From Pyramidobacter sp. YE332 (GTDB lineage Bacteria > Synergistota > Synergistia > Synergistales > Dethiosulfovibrionaceae), in contig NZ_CP133038.1 in the NCBI RefSeq assembly GCF_033060595.1, positions 2,046,001 through 2,110,000 of the forward strand: a stretch of 64,000 bases of DNA, in the 5' to 3' direction. Each line of letters opens with the position of its first letter. The first letter of the stretch is position 1. Positions 8,867 to 17,919 of the stretch are shown piece by piece. A program made the position numbers and the translations under genes. The notes under the pieces were generated by a model that was not told the DNA's origin, made no database searches, and was given only the letters and a program-made list of their open reading frames with translations.

Positions 8867-9844
8867 CTATTTTTCGCCCTGAGCCATGGCGCCGGCAATG
8901 ATCCCGTCAATCGAATCGGAATACTCTTTGAACACTTTTCGCGCCGCTTCGACAAAGCCCGTCATGTAACGAGGCTTATAGCTCTCGCAGCGATAAACGA
9001 GCATCGTGTGCTTCGGCGGAAAATCGTTCCTGACCGCGAACACGCGCAGGTCCGTGCGGGCACGATCTTTTTGCAGCAGATCATAAAGGCTCATCTGATA
9101 GACGAATCCGATCCCGCAGCCTTGTTCGCAGAAGCGCAGGGCCAGATCGTGGCGCGACGTTTCGAAGACGACGCGAGGATGGAGACCGCGCTCCTGATAG
9201 TAGATATCCAGCGATTCGCGCAGCGTGTTGCCGCGGGAGAACCCTACCTGCGGCAGATGGATCAGATCGGAAATTTCGAAGCCGCGCTCCGCCTTCCGCA
9301 GCAAAACCTCGTCAAAAAACCTGCGGACGAACTCCCGGCTGGCGATACAGCACGCTTTTTCCTGCGAAAGCGTCCATGCTTCCGTGTTTTTTCGCACCGG
9401 CGCGTCCACGCCGATGTAAAGGTCAAGCTGCCCTTTGTCCAGAAGCTCGTCCAGCCGCGCGGTCGGCGCCTCGGTCATCGACGGCGTGATATTGGGAAAC
9501 TGCGCGTGAAAGATCTCCCAGATGCGAGGCATGAAAATCGTCGCCCGGAAGCCGGTGATGCCGACGTTAAGCCGGCCGGTAACTGTGTCGGTGACATCGG
9601 CCAGTTCGGCAAGGAAAAGTTCTTCCAGCTTGACCGCCTTGCGCGCGTATTCCCTCAGACAATGCCCCGCCGGAGTGAGCCTCAGATGCGGTTTGCGCTC
9701 GAAAAGCGGCGTGCCGTAACGACTTTCCAGTTTCTGGATATGAGCGCTCAACGTCTGCTGAGTGATAAAAAGTTTTTCCGCCGCGCGGCGAAAATTCACC
9801 GTCTCCGCCGCCGCGAGAAAATAACGCAGCCCCCGCAGACTCAT
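8867..9844 (-). CDS. LysR-family transcriptional regulator
   Basis: A 325-residue LysR regulator. The DNA-binding helix-turn-helix is at residues 3-62 (FRRAAEKLFITQQTLSAHIQ), followed by a linker helix and an effector domain. The minus-strand start has an AGGAGGT site. It is divergent from the amidohydrolase gene, and the shared control region carries a palindrome placed where LysR proteins bind relative to the amidohydrolase promoter. That arrangement makes it the likely regulator of the amidohydrolase-gltS pair. Confidence 0.93.
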   Translation of the reverse strand: MSLRGLRYFLAAAETVNFRRAAEKLFITQQTLSAHIQKLESRYGTPLFERKPHLRLTPAGHCLREYARKAVKLEELFLAELADVTDTVTGRLNVGITGFRATIFMPRIWEIFHAQFPNITPSMTEAPTARLDELLDKGQLDLYIGVDAPVRKNTEAWTLSQEKACCIASREFVRRFFDEVLLRKAERGFEISDLIHLPQVGFSRGNTLRESLDIYYQERGLHPRVVFETSRHDLALRFCEQGCGIGFVYQMSLYDLLQKDRARTDLRVFAVRNDFPPKHTMLVYRCESYKPRYMTGFVEAARKVFKEYSDSIDGIIAGAMAQGEK

Positions 9845-9910
9845 GAAGACGACCTCCTTTCGGACCGTGTGCTGTGCTCCTATTGAATTCTACCCTATAC
9901 ATCACATTTT

Positions 9911-9930
9911 TGACAGTCTAAAGACTGTCA
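9911..9930. promoter_or_regulatory. Candidate LysR operator, 9+9 bp palindrome
   Basis: TGACAGTCT and AGACTGTCA form a perfect inverted repeat around AA. Its centre is about 65 bases upstream of the start point predicted from the promoter at 9951-9979, the usual place for the LysR recognition site. It lies between the divergent LysR and amidohydrolase genes. Confidence 0.6.
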
Positions 9931-9950
9931 GTTCGTTCTTTTTTGTTTGT

Positions 9951-9979
9951 TTGATTTGAATGGCAAGGGAATGTATGAT
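9951..9979 (+). promoter_or_regulatory. Promoter of the amidohydrolase-gltS operon
   Basis: TTGATT at 9951-9956, 17 bases, TATGAT at 9974-9979. The LysR-type palindrome lies just upstream. Confidence 0.65.
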
Positions 9980-10037
9980 GCAATCATCAGCCAGGAAACA
10001 TTGTCTGTATACTCCATCGAGAGGTGTGATAAAGGTC

Positions 10038-11177
10038 ATGCCAGTAAGCCTCGTCATTCGCGGCGGTACCGTTGTCGACCCGGCCAGCGGAGTGCACAAG
10101 CCGGCCAGCGTACTTATTGAAGACGGACGCTCCGCTGGAATCTGCGAACCTGGGGCAGAGCCTGCGGCGGCACAGACGATCGATGCGTCGGGCTGCATCG
10201 TCACGCCCGGTCTGATTGACACGCATCTGCACATGTTTTACGGCGGCACCGAGAACGGCATCCTGCCCGACGTGACTCTGCTGCCTATGGGCGTTACGGC
10301 CGGCATTGACCAGGGCAGCGCCGGCGCGGGAAATTTCCAGGCCTTTTACGATTCCATCATTTCCAGAAGCCGTGTTCACGTGTTTGCTGCTCTGAACATC
10401 TCCACTCAAGGGTTGATCACAAGTCGTTATCCGGAGAACCTCGATCCCGAGTTCACGGCGTTGCCTGACATCGAAAGACTTTTCGAGCGCTATTCCGGCG
10501 TGCTCTGCGGCATCAAGGTACGTATCAGCAAGGAACTGATCGGCGAACTGGGTCTGGCGCCGCTGCAAAACGCCATCGCCGCCGCCGAAAAGGTTGGCAC
10601 GCGCATCTCCGTACATACGACCAACCCTCCCGTTCCCGTGCCGCAGTTCATCGGCATGTTCCGCAAGGGCGATATTTACTCTCACGCCTTTCAGGGGCGC
10701 GGCTTTTCCATTCTGAACGGACGAGGGCGGATCTGCGAAGAGGTACACGACGCCCGTAAACGCGGCGTGCTCTTCGATACTGCCGATGCACGCGTGCATT
10801 ATCTTTATGCGGTGATCAAAGAAGCGCTTGCCGAAAATTTCTTGCCCGACACGATCAGCACGGACCTCGTTCAAGGCAGTCTGTTCCAGTCAGGCGTGTT
10901 CGGTTTGCCGCGCGTCATGTCCAAATATCTGGAGCTTGGCGTTCCTCTGGTTGATGTCATTCGCGCCGTCACGGCTGCGCCGGCGAAAGTCATCAATCGT
11001 CCCGATCTCGGCACCTTAAGCGCCGGAGCCACAGCCGACGTGGCGATCTTCCGGCTGACGCCCTGCAAGACGCAGATCGTCGACCGCGAAAAGGACGCGT
11101 TGACGCTTCGCAGCATTCTCGTTCCTCAGTGTACCATCCTGAACGGAAAAGTCGTTTTCCGTCAATTTGATTTTTAA
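10038..11177 (+). CDS. Amidohydrolase / deacetylase family metallohydrolase
   Basis: A 379-residue TIM-barrel metal-dependent hydrolase of the amidohydrolase superfamily, closest in style to the EF_0837/AHA_3915 group. Expected ligands are visible: His63 and His65 in DTHLH, a lysine in CGIKVRISKE (Lys160) that would be carbamylated, His193 in ISVHTTN, His216 in YSHAFQG and Asp276 in ISTDL. It probably cleaves an amide or cyclic amide of a small compound. I chose the ATG at 10038; the frame is open back to 9960 but homology-like sequence begins at MPVSLVIRGG. The gltS gene follows after 19 bases, so substrate uptake and cleavage may be linked. Confidence 0.88.
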   Translation: MPVSLVIRGGTVVDPASGVHKPASVLIEDGRSAGICEPGAEPAAAQTIDASGCIVTPGLIDTHLHMFYGGTENGILPDVTLLPMGVTAGIDQGSAGAGNFQAFYDSIISRSRVHVFAALNISTQGLITSRYPENLDPEFTALPDIERLFERYSGVLCGIKVRISKELIGELGLAPLQNAIAAAEKVGTRISVHTTNPPVPVPQFIGMFRKGDIYSHAFQGRGFSILNGRGRICEEVHDARKRGVLFDTADARVHYLYAVIKEALAENFLPDTISTDLVQGSLFQSGVFGLPRVMSKYLELGVPLVDVIRAVTAAPAKVINRPDLGTLSAGATADVAIFRLTPCKTQIVDREKDALTLRSILVPQCTILNGKVVFRQFDF

Positions 11178-11196
11178 CGTCCACGGAGGTAAACAA

Positions 11197-12588
11197 ATGA
11201 ACGCCATCACGTCTGTTTTTGTCGATCTATCCGTACTCAGCCTTCTTCTGCTCATCGGATTTCTGCTGCGCCGACATGTTCCGCTGTTTCAGCGTCTGTA
11301 TCTGCCCGCCTCGCTGTTAGCCGGTCTGGTCGGTCTGCTGCTGGGGCCGCAGGTGCTTGGCCGCTCCACGGCATACTGTCTGCCCATCGGCAATACGATC
11401 GGTCAGTGGCCCGGCGTGCTCGTCACTGTTGTGCTTGGTCTGTCGTTCTTCGGTTCCCGTTCATCGCACAACTTCGGACGCGTGGCTCTGTCGGCCGTGA
11501 CGCAGGGAGGTTTGATGCATCAGACGCAAGTGCTTGTCGGCATGGGGGCGACGCTGCTGATGATGCCGTACTTTCCCAATCTGCCGTTCGCTTTCGGTCT
11601 CACACCGGTTTTCGGATTTCACGGCGGACACGGCACGGCCAACGCTGCCGGTGCTGCTCTCGCCGCAGCCGGCTGGGCTGATGGCGTGTCGGTAGCCAAC
11701 ACGATGGCCACCGCCGGCTTGCTTTCAGGTATCGTTCTCGGCATGCTCGTGATCAATATCGGCGTCCGCCGCGGCTGGTCACAGAAAGTCTCCAAGCCGC
11801 AGGACGTCCCCCAGGACATTCGCGAAGGCTATGTTCCCGTCGAGAAAAGAACTTCCATCGGCAAGGGAGTAACTTACAACGACGCTCTTGATCCGCTGGC
11901 ATTGCAACTCGCGTTCGTCGGAGTGATCTATGGCTCAGCCCGTCTTCTGTCTCGAAGCCTGATCTGGATCCACCCGCTGCTCAAGGAGATCCCCCTGTTC
12001 GCCTGCGCTATGATATGCGGCGCTCTGCTATCCTATCTCCTTAAAAAGCTCAAAATGGCCGATTATATCGATCGCCCCACAGTAAACCGCATTTCCGGCG
12101 TTGCCCTCGATTATTTGGTCTGCTCTGCCATCGCGACGCTGTCGCTGAAGGTCTTTGCCCTTTACATGGTGCCCATGCTGGTCACCATAGGCGCTGTCAT
12201 TGCCGCCAATATCATAGCCAACTTCTATTTTGCCTGGAAGATGTTCGACATCGACTGGTTCGAGCGCGCCATGGGAAGTTACGGTCTTGAGAGCGGCGTG
12301 CTCGCCACCGGGCTGATGTTGCTGCGCGTCATCGATCCAAAGTTCGAGACCACAGGGCAGGAGTCGGCGGCCGCCTCGGCGGCGCTGTGCTATCCCTGGT
12401 CGCTGCCCTATATTATGTTCATGCCCATGCTGGCCTTCAAAATTTCGCCATGGCTCCTCCTGACCGGCAGCGCCGTTCTCTGGATTGTGTTCTATATCGT
12501 CGCCCGCCGGTTCTTCTGGAACGGCGACCGCCGATTCAGCGACATCCTCAGCGCAAAGAGCGCAAAAGCTCAAGCGCAGCATCGGTAA
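11197..12588 (+). CDS. GltS-family sodium/carboxylate symporter
   Basis: A 463-residue inner-membrane carrier of the sodium:glutamate symporter family with about ten hydrophobic segments in two repeats. The first pore-loop region, FGFHGGHGTANAAG, is near residue 147. The start ATG has GGAGGT at 11185-11190. It follows the amidohydrolase in the same operon, which suggests its substrate is the acyl-amino acid or related carboxylate handled by that enzyme rather than plain glutamate; this is inference. No clear terminator is seen after it. Confidence 0.9.
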   Translation: MNAITSVFVDLSVLSLLLLIGFLLRRHVPLFQRLYLPASLLAGLVGLLLGPQVLGRSTAYCLPIGNTIGQWPGVLVTVVLGLSFFGSRSSHNFGRVALSAVTQGGLMHQTQVLVGMGATLLMMPYFPNLPFAFGLTPVFGFHGGHGTANAAGAALAAAGWADGVSVANTMATAGLLSGIVLGMLVINIGVRRGWSQKVSKPQDVPQDIREGYVPVEKRTSIGKGVTYNDALDPLALQLAFVGVIYGSARLLSRSLIWIHPLLKEIPLFACAMICGALLSYLLKKLKMADYIDRPTVNRISGVALDYLVCSAIATLSLKVFALYMVPMLVTIGAVIAANIIANFYFAWKMFDIDWFERAMGSYGLESGVLATGLMLLRVIDPKFETTGQESAAASAALCYPWSLPYIMFMPMLAFKISPWLLLTGSAVLWIVFYIVARRFFWNGDRRFSDILSAKSAKAQAQHR

Positions 12589-12633
12589 AACCGGCACTGC
12601 TGCGTGAAGATTTTTTCGTTGTGTTTCCGCGCT

Positions 12634-12661
12634 TTGACGCGAAGGCGCAAAGAAAGATAAT
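12634..12661 (+). promoter_or_regulatory. Promoter before the aldolase gene
   Basis: TTGACG at 12634-12639, 16 bases, GATAAT at 12656-12661. It would let the aldolase-dehydrogenase pair be made separately from gltS. Confidence 0.5.
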
Positions 12662-12698
12662 TCTCCATCAATGGAGTTAAGAAAAGGAAGGATAAAAC

Positions 12699-13697
12699 AT
12701 GCGCTTTTTTGACTGTACGATGCGCGACGGCGGCAATGTGGTCGGATGCGGATTCGACGCGGCTTTAACGCGAATGATGATCGAGGGGCTGCTGGACAAC
12801 GGCATCACCGAGATCGAATTCGGCAACGCCAAAGGCATCGGCGCCTACGAGAATTCCCACGCCATCGCCCCGCTGAACGACGAACAGTATCTTGATCTCG
12901 CCCGGCCCTACTTTTCCCGCGGCACGCTGGGCATGTTCCTCAACGCCAAACGCTATACGGAGGCGTCCGTTGACCTGGCGGCCGAAAAAGGACTGGCGTT
13001 CCTGCGCGTCGGCGCCAACGCCGGCGAAGGCGCCGCGCTTTCGCTCAAGCCGATCAAGTACATCAAGAAGAAAGGGCTGAAGGCCTATTACTCGCTGATG
13101 AAGGCGTATGTCAGCTCCGCGAAAGAACTGGCCGAAGAGGCGAAAATGCTCGAGGACGCCGGCCTCGACGCCGTCACCATCATGGATTCGGCGGGAACCA
13201 TGCTGCCCGAGGAAGTTTCCGAATACACCGAGTCGCTGGTCAAGGCCGTGAAGATCCCCGTGGGATTCCATTGCCACAACAACCTCGGCCTGTCGGCGGC
13301 CAACGCCGTGGCCGCATGGAAAGCCGGCGCCGCCATGCTCGACTGCGGGCTGCTGGGCATGGCCCGCAGCGCCGGCAACCTCGCTACCGAGGTCGGAGTG
13401 GCCTTGATGCAGCGTTACGGTCAAGCGGAGGAGGTCGACTTTTACGGTCTGCTGGGCTTCCTTGACTCGCAGCTGATCCCGGCCATGAAAGAACGCGATT
13501 ATCACGCGGCCATCACGCCGCTCGACCTCGTGCTCGGCATGACCGGCACGCATTCCAGCTTCGTCGCGACCTTCAAAAAGGTCGCCGCCGAAGAGGGCGT
13601 GGCGCTTTACCGCCTGATCGCCGCGGTCTCCGCCAGAGACAGGAGCAATCCCAGCGAAGGTTTGATGCGCGAGACGGCTCGATCGTTGAGGAAGTAG
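12699..13697 (+). CDS. DRE-TIM metallolyase, 4-hydroxy-2-oxovalerate aldolase-like
   Basis: A 332-residue member of the HMGL/DmpG family of metal-dependent C-C lyases. The catalytic arginine/metal motif is FDCTMRDGGN (residues 4-13), and the metal-ligand histidines are in HCHNNLGLSAANA (His191, His193). It probably splits or forms a 2-oxoacid with a 4-hydroxy group. DmpG normally works with an acetaldehyde dehydrogenase, which is missing here; instead a 2-hydroxyacid dehydrogenase follows 12 bases later. Substrate is therefore open. A GGAAGG site precedes the ATG. Confidence 0.88.
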   Translation: MRFFDCTMRDGGNVVGCGFDAALTRMMIEGLLDNGITEIEFGNAKGIGAYENSHAIAPLNDEQYLDLARPYFSRGTLGMFLNAKRYTEASVDLAAEKGLAFLRVGANAGEGAALSLKPIKYIKKKGLKAYYSLMKAYVSSAKELAEEAKMLEDAGLDAVTIMDSAGTMLPEEVSEYTESLVKAVKIPVGFHCHNNLGLSAANAVAAWKAGAAMLDCGLLGMARSAGNLATEVGVALMQRYGQAEEVDFYGLLGFLDSQLIPAMKERDYHAAITPLDLVLGMTGTHSSFVATFKKVAAEEGVALYRLIAAVSARDRSNPSEGLMRETARSLRK

Positions 13698-13709
13698 GCG
13701 AAGAGGAGC

Positions 13710-14681
13710 ATGAAAAAAATCCTTCTCGCCGGAAAATATCCCGCCGGCACCGCCGACGAATTTCGCGCACAGCTCGCCGGCGACGGCGCCGAAATCGTCG
13801 AAGCGACCTCGCAGGACGCGCTGGACGCCAGTACGGACGCCGACGCCATCGTTTTGCGCGTCCTCAAAGCTTCCAAGGGAACTCTCGCGAACAAAGGGAA
13901 ACTGAAGCTGATCTGCCGCTGGGGCGTGGGCGTCGATTCCGTCGACGTCCCCTATGCTTCCTCCCGCGGCATCGCCGTCACCAACACGCCCGGCGCCAAC
14001 GCCTCCGCCGTATCGGAATTGGCGGTGCTGCTCATGCTCGCCGTCGGGCGCAACCTCATGTTCCACAACCGAAGCATCCAGAACGGCGTTTGGAGCCGTA
14101 CCATGTTCACCGACAACGCCGTGTCGCTGAACGGCAAAAAGGTTGGCATCATCGGCGGGGGCAATATCGGCCGTCAGGTGGCCCGCAGAGTCCAGGCCTT
14201 CGGCGCTGAAGCGCTGTATTACGACGTGTTCCGTCTCGCCCCGGAGACGGAAAAGCAGTTCGACCTGACGTTCGTCCCGCTCGACGATCTGCTCGCGGAT
14301 TCCGACGTGGTCACTCTTCATGTGCCGCTGCTGGACAACAATCATCACATGCTGAACGCCGAAAAGATCGCGCTGATGAAAAGGAACGCCATTCTCATCA
14401 ACACGGCCCGCGGCGGCCTGGTGGACGACAAGGCCCTGCTGACGGCCATCGACGAAGGCCGGCTGATGGGCGCCGGGCTGGACTGCGTAGAAGACGATCC
14501 CCTGCCCGCCGGGCACCCTCTGCTGGATCATCCCAACATCGTCATCACGCCTCACGTCGGCGGCAACACATCGGATCTCGGCACGGTCATGGTGCCCATG
14601 ATCAGCGACACTTTGAAAAAATTCCTGCATGGCGAGAAACTGAAATTCGTGGTCAATGAAAAAGAACTGAGCAAACAATAG
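13710..14681 (+). CDS. D-2-hydroxyacid dehydrogenase (SerA-like)
   Basis: A 323-residue NAD-dependent dehydrogenase that interconverts a 2-hydroxyacid and a 2-oxoacid. The nucleotide-binding GGGNIG is at 149-154, the substrate arginine in NTARGG is Arg234, the acid of the relay is in VEDDP (Glu261) and the catalytic histidine in TPHVGG is His282. It lacks the C-terminal ACT domain of regulated SerA proteins. It shares an operon with the aldolase, so a 2-oxoacid is the likely shared intermediate. Confidence 0.92.
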   Translation: MKKILLAGKYPAGTADEFRAQLAGDGAEIVEATSQDALDASTDADAIVLRVLKASKGTLANKGKLKLICRWGVGVDSVDVPYASSRGIAVTNTPGANASAVSELAVLLMLAVGRNLMFHNRSIQNGVWSRTMFTDNAVSLNGKKVGIIGGGNIGRQVARRVQAFGAEALYYDVFRLAPETEKQFDLTFVPLDDLLADSDVVTLHVPLLDNNHHMLNAEKIALMKRNAILINTARGGLVDDKALLTAIDEGRLMGAGLDCVEDDPLPAGHPLLDHPNIVITPHVGGNTSDLGTVMVPMISDTLKKFLHGEKLKFVVNEKELSKQ

Positions 14682-14682
14682 C

Positions 14683-14730
14683 GAAAAGAGGGACGAAAAA
14701 CGCGAGCGGTGCGTTTTCCGTCCCTCTTTT
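14683..14730 (+). terminator. Terminator after the dehydrogenase gene
   Basis: AAAAGAGGGACG pairs with CGTCCCTCTTTT across an inner hairpin (AAAACGC/GCGTTTT), giving a long stem ending in T4. Confidence 0.85.
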
Positions 14731-14897
14731 CACGACGACGGTATTTTCTTCGTTTCGTGATAAACCGCTTCGTCCGATGATTTCACCGGTTTCCCCATTG
14801 GGTCAGACGATAAATCCCGGCAATATAACTGACATTCAGCAATTATTTTCTTTTTTGACCATGCAGAATGAACTTTCCAAGTCTCGAGCTTCATGCT

Positions 14898-14913
14898 AAG
14901 ATAAATTTATCTT
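14898..14913. promoter_or_regulatory. 16-bp perfect AT palindrome upstream of the dpp operon
   Basis: AAGATAAATTTATCTT lies in the 277-bp gap before the permease gene at 15010. It is AT-rich in a GC-rich genome and may be a regulator site. No consensus promoter could be fixed in the gap; nothing else was recognised there. Confidence 0.4.
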
Positions 14914-15009
14914 TTAGATGGTTTTCTTATGTAAATTCTGATAAAACATGTGGTTATTAAGAAATCGCGCCAGGCAATTTTTTCGAGAACATACAGGGGG
15001 GCTTGTCGT

Positions 15010-15930
15010 ATGCTGAAGTACGTGCTGCAGAGAATATCCACGAGTTTGCTGACGTTGTTCGTGATCATCACGCTGACATTTTTTCTGATGCGGGCCATTC
15101 CGGGCGGGCCGTTCACCGACGAAAAGGTGATCCCGCCGGAGATCATGGAGAAGATTCTGGAACGCTATCACATGAACGACCCGCTCTGGAAACAGTACGG
15201 ACATTATCTGTGGAACGCGATCCATTTCGATTTCGGCCCTTCCTACCGCTACGAGGGCATGACGGTCAACCAGCTGATCTCCGGTTCGTTCCCCGCTTCC
15301 GCTCTGGTCGGTTCGCTGGCGATCTTGCTGTCGCTGGCCGTCGGCATCCCCGCGGGCATCATCTCGGCGCTGCGGCGAGGGCGATGGCAGGACAAGACGG
15401 CCATGGTGCTGGCCACGCTGGGGATCACGATACCGAACTACGTCATCGCCACGCTGATGGTCTATTTCTTCGCCTACCGATGGGGGATCGTCACCGTCGG
15501 CTTCTGGGAAGGTCTGCCGACGTCGATCCTGCCGGCAATCACGCTGGCGGGGTATCCGGCGGCGTTCATCTCGCGCCTGACGCGCTCCAGCATGCTCGAA
15601 GTGATCCAGCAGGATTATATCCGCACCGCCTATTCCAAGGGGCTGCGCGAGCGCACGGTCGTGTACATCCACGCGCTGCGCAACGCGATCATCCCCGTCG
15701 TCACCTATCTGGGGCCGCTGATCGCGGGCATTCTCACGGGCAGTTTCGTCGTCGAGCAGGTGTTCGGCATTCCCGGGCTGGGATTGTTCTTCGTGACGAG
15801 CATCCAGAACCGCGACTACACGACGATCATGGGCGTGACGATCTTCTTCAGCGCCCTGCTGGTGTTCATGAATCTGCTCGTCGATATCTGCCTCGGCTTC
15901 ATCGATCCGCGCATCAAGCTGGCCAAATAG
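15010..15930 (+). CDS. Peptide ABC transporter permease, DppB-like
   Basis: A 306-residue inner-membrane permease with about six transmembrane segments, the first at residues 9-30 (TSLLTLFVIITLTFFLM). It has the BPD_transp_1 region, including the EAA-type loop near YIRTAYSKGLRERTV (residues 200-214), where the ATPases dock. The ATG at 15010 follows an AGGGGGG site. First gene of a five-gene operon (permease, permease, ATPase, ATPase, binding protein). Confidence 0.93.
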   Translation: MLKYVLQRISTSLLTLFVIITLTFFLMRAIPGGPFTDEKVIPPEIMEKILERYHMNDPLWKQYGHYLWNAIHFDFGPSYRYEGMTVNQLISGSFPASALVGSLAILLSLAVGIPAGIISALRRGRWQDKTAMVLATLGITIPNYVIATLMVYFFAYRWGIVTVGFWEGLPTSILPAITLAGYPAAFISRLTRSSMLEVIQQDYIRTAYSKGLRERTVVYIHALRNAIIPVVTYLGPLIAGILTGSFVVEQVFGIPGLGLFFVTSIQNRDYTTIMGVTIFFSALLVFMNLLVDICLGFIDPRIKLAK

Positions 15931-15940
15931 GGGGGGACGC

Positions 15941-16903
15941 ATGATGACTGAAAAGACTTCCGCGGAAACGCGCCCGCTCCGCCTGCCCGATCTGAACGAC
16001 GCTTCGCTGTTCGAGTTCGTCGGCGCGGAGGAGAAAAACAAGGCGGAGTTCATCCGCCCCAGCCAGACGTACTGGCAGGACGCCTGGCAGCGTCTCAAGC
16101 GCGACAAGCTGGCGATGTTCGGGCTGTTCCTGATCGTCTGCATCTTTCTGATGGCGATCTTCGGGCCGCTGCTGTCGCCCTACGCCTACGACGAACAGGA
16201 TTTCCTCATCTCCAACGAGTTCCCCTCGTGGGCGCATCCGTTCGGCACCGACATGTTCGGCCGCGACATGTTCGTGCGCGTCATGTACGGCGCGCGCATC
16301 TCCCTGGCCGTCGGCCTGATGGCCAGCCTGATCAACCTGACGATCGGCGTGATCTACGGCAGCATCTCCGGCTTCGTCGGCGGCCGTACCGACGACGTGA
16401 TGATGCGCATCGTCGACACGATCCGCAGCGTGCCGACGATGATCTACGTCATCCTGCTGATGGTCGTGGTCGGTCCGGGGCTGAAGAGCATCTTCATCAC
16501 GCTGGGCATCAACTACTGGACCAACATGGCGCGCATCGTCCGCGCCGAGATCATGCGCGTCAAAAACGAGGAGTTCGTGCTCGCGGCGCGTGTCATCGGC
16601 GCTTCGCCGGCGCGCATGCTGCTGCGGCACCTGATCCCCAACGCCATGGGGCCGATCCTCGTCACGCTGACGTTCTGCATCCCGCAGGCGATCTTCGCCG
16701 AGGCGTTCCTGAGCTTCGTCGGCCTCGGCGTCAGCGCGCCGATGGCTTCGTGGGGCGTGCTCAGCAGCGACGCGATGAACGCGCTGATGGTCTATCCCTA
16801 CCAGCTGTTCTTCCCCGCCATGGCCATCTCGCTGACGATCCTCGCGTTCAACTTCTTCGGCGACGGCCTGCGGGACGCGCTCGACCCGCGGCTGCGCAAG
16901 TAG
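15941..16903 (+). CDS. Peptide ABC transporter permease, DppC-like
   Basis: A 320-residue second permease subunit. An N-terminal cytoplasmic region of about 60 residues (OppC_N type) is followed by a membrane segment near 60-82, the motif HPFGTDMFGRDMFVRVMYG typical of DppC/OppC near 96-114, and a C-terminal permease domain. The EAA loop is near FVLAARVIGASPARML. It starts 10 bases after the DppB-like gene with an AGGGGGG site. Confidence 0.93.
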   Translation: MMTEKTSAETRPLRLPDLNDASLFEFVGAEEKNKAEFIRPSQTYWQDAWQRLKRDKLAMFGLFLIVCIFLMAIFGPLLSPYAYDEQDFLISNEFPSWAHPFGTDMFGRDMFVRVMYGARISLAVGLMASLINLTIGVIYGSISGFVGGRTDDVMMRIVDTIRSVPTMIYVILLMVVVGPGLKSIFITLGINYWTNMARIVRAEIMRVKNEEFVLAARVIGASPARMLLRHLIPNAMGPILVTLTFCIPQAIFAEAFLSFVGLGVSAPMASWGVLSSDAMNALMVYPYQLFFPAMAISLTILAFNFFGDGLRDALDPRLRK

Positions 16904-16926
16904 GTAAAGAAGGGGGGAAGATTTTC

Positions 16927-17919
16927 ATGTCGGAAAAAATTCTCACGATCAGGGATCTGCACACCTCTTTCTTTACGCCGGTCGGCGAGGTCAAAGCCGT
17001 CGGCGGCGTCTCGCTGACGCTCGACAAGGGCGAAGTGCTGGGCATCGTCGGCAAATCGGGCAGCGGCAAATCCGTGACGATGCTGTCGATGCTGCATCTG
17101 CTCGGCCCTTCGGGAAAAGTCGTCGGCGGTTCGGTCAACTTCGAGGGGCAGGAACTGACGACGATGAACTACAAACAGATGTCGGACATCCGCGCCAACA
17201 AGATCTCGATGATCTTTCAGGACCCGATGACCAGCCTCAATCCGGTGCTGTCCATCTCGTACCAGCTGTGCGAGCCGCTGATCCGCCACAAGCACATGAG
17301 CCGGGGCGAGGCGAAAAAGCGCGTGATCGAGCTGCTTCACGACGTCGGCATCGAGCCGGCCGAGGAACGCATCGGCCAATACCCGCATCAGTTCTCCGGC
17401 GGGCAGCGTCAGCGCCTGATGATCGCCATGGCGCTGGCCTGCAATCCCGACCTGCTCATCGCCGACGAGCCGACGACGGCGCTCGACGTGACCGTGCAGG
17501 CGCAGATCCTCGAACTGATGAAAGATTTGCAGAAGAAATGGAACACCGCCATCATCCTCATCACGCACGATCTCGGCGTCATCGCCGGCATGGCCGACCG
17601 CGTCGCCGTCATGTACAGCGGGCATGTCGTCGAGGAAGGGACGCGGCGCCATATCTTCTATAATCCGGCGCATCCGTACACGCAGGGGCTGCTCAAGTCG
17701 GTGCCCAATCCCGACAATCTCACCAAGGAACGGCTGATCCCCATCAAGGGGCAGCCGCCCGATCTGCTCAACCCGCCCAAGGGCTGCCCGTACGCGCTGC
17801 GCTGCCCCAAGGCGATGCGCGTCTGCCTGCAGTACCCGCCCGAAACGCAGTTCGTCGAGGAAGGCCATTCAGCCGCGTGCTGGCTTCAGCACGCGCCCCA
17901 CGGAGGTGACGCGCGATGA
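16927..17919 (+). CDS. Peptide ABC transporter ATPase, DppD-like
   Basis: A 330-residue ATPase. Walker A is GKSGSGKS (near 43-50), the Q-loop is [12 protein letters not shown], the signature is FSGGQRQR (near 156), Walker B is [12 protein letters not shown], and the switch histidine is in ILITHDLG. The C-terminal extension with [14 protein letters not shown] carries the four cysteines that bind an iron-sulfur cluster in some OppD/DppD-type proteins. It powers import together with the DppF-like partner, whose ATG overlaps its stop by four bases. Confidence 0.94.
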   Translation: MSEKILTIRDLHTSFFTPVGEVKAVGGVSLTLDKGEVLGIVGKSGSGKSVTMLSMLHLLGPSGKVVGGSVNFEGQELTTMNYKQMSDIRANKISMIFQDPMTSLNPVLSISYQLCEPLIRHKHMSRGEAKKRVIELLHDVGIEPAEERIGQYPHQFSGGQRQRLMIAMALACNPDLLIADEPTTALDVTVQAQILELMKDLQKKWNTAIILITHDLGVIAGMADRVAVMYSGHVVEEGTRRHIFYNPAHPYTQGLLKSVPNPDNLTKERLIPIKGQPPDLLNPPKGCPYALRCPKAMRVCLQYPPETQFVEEGHSAACWLQHAPHGGDAR

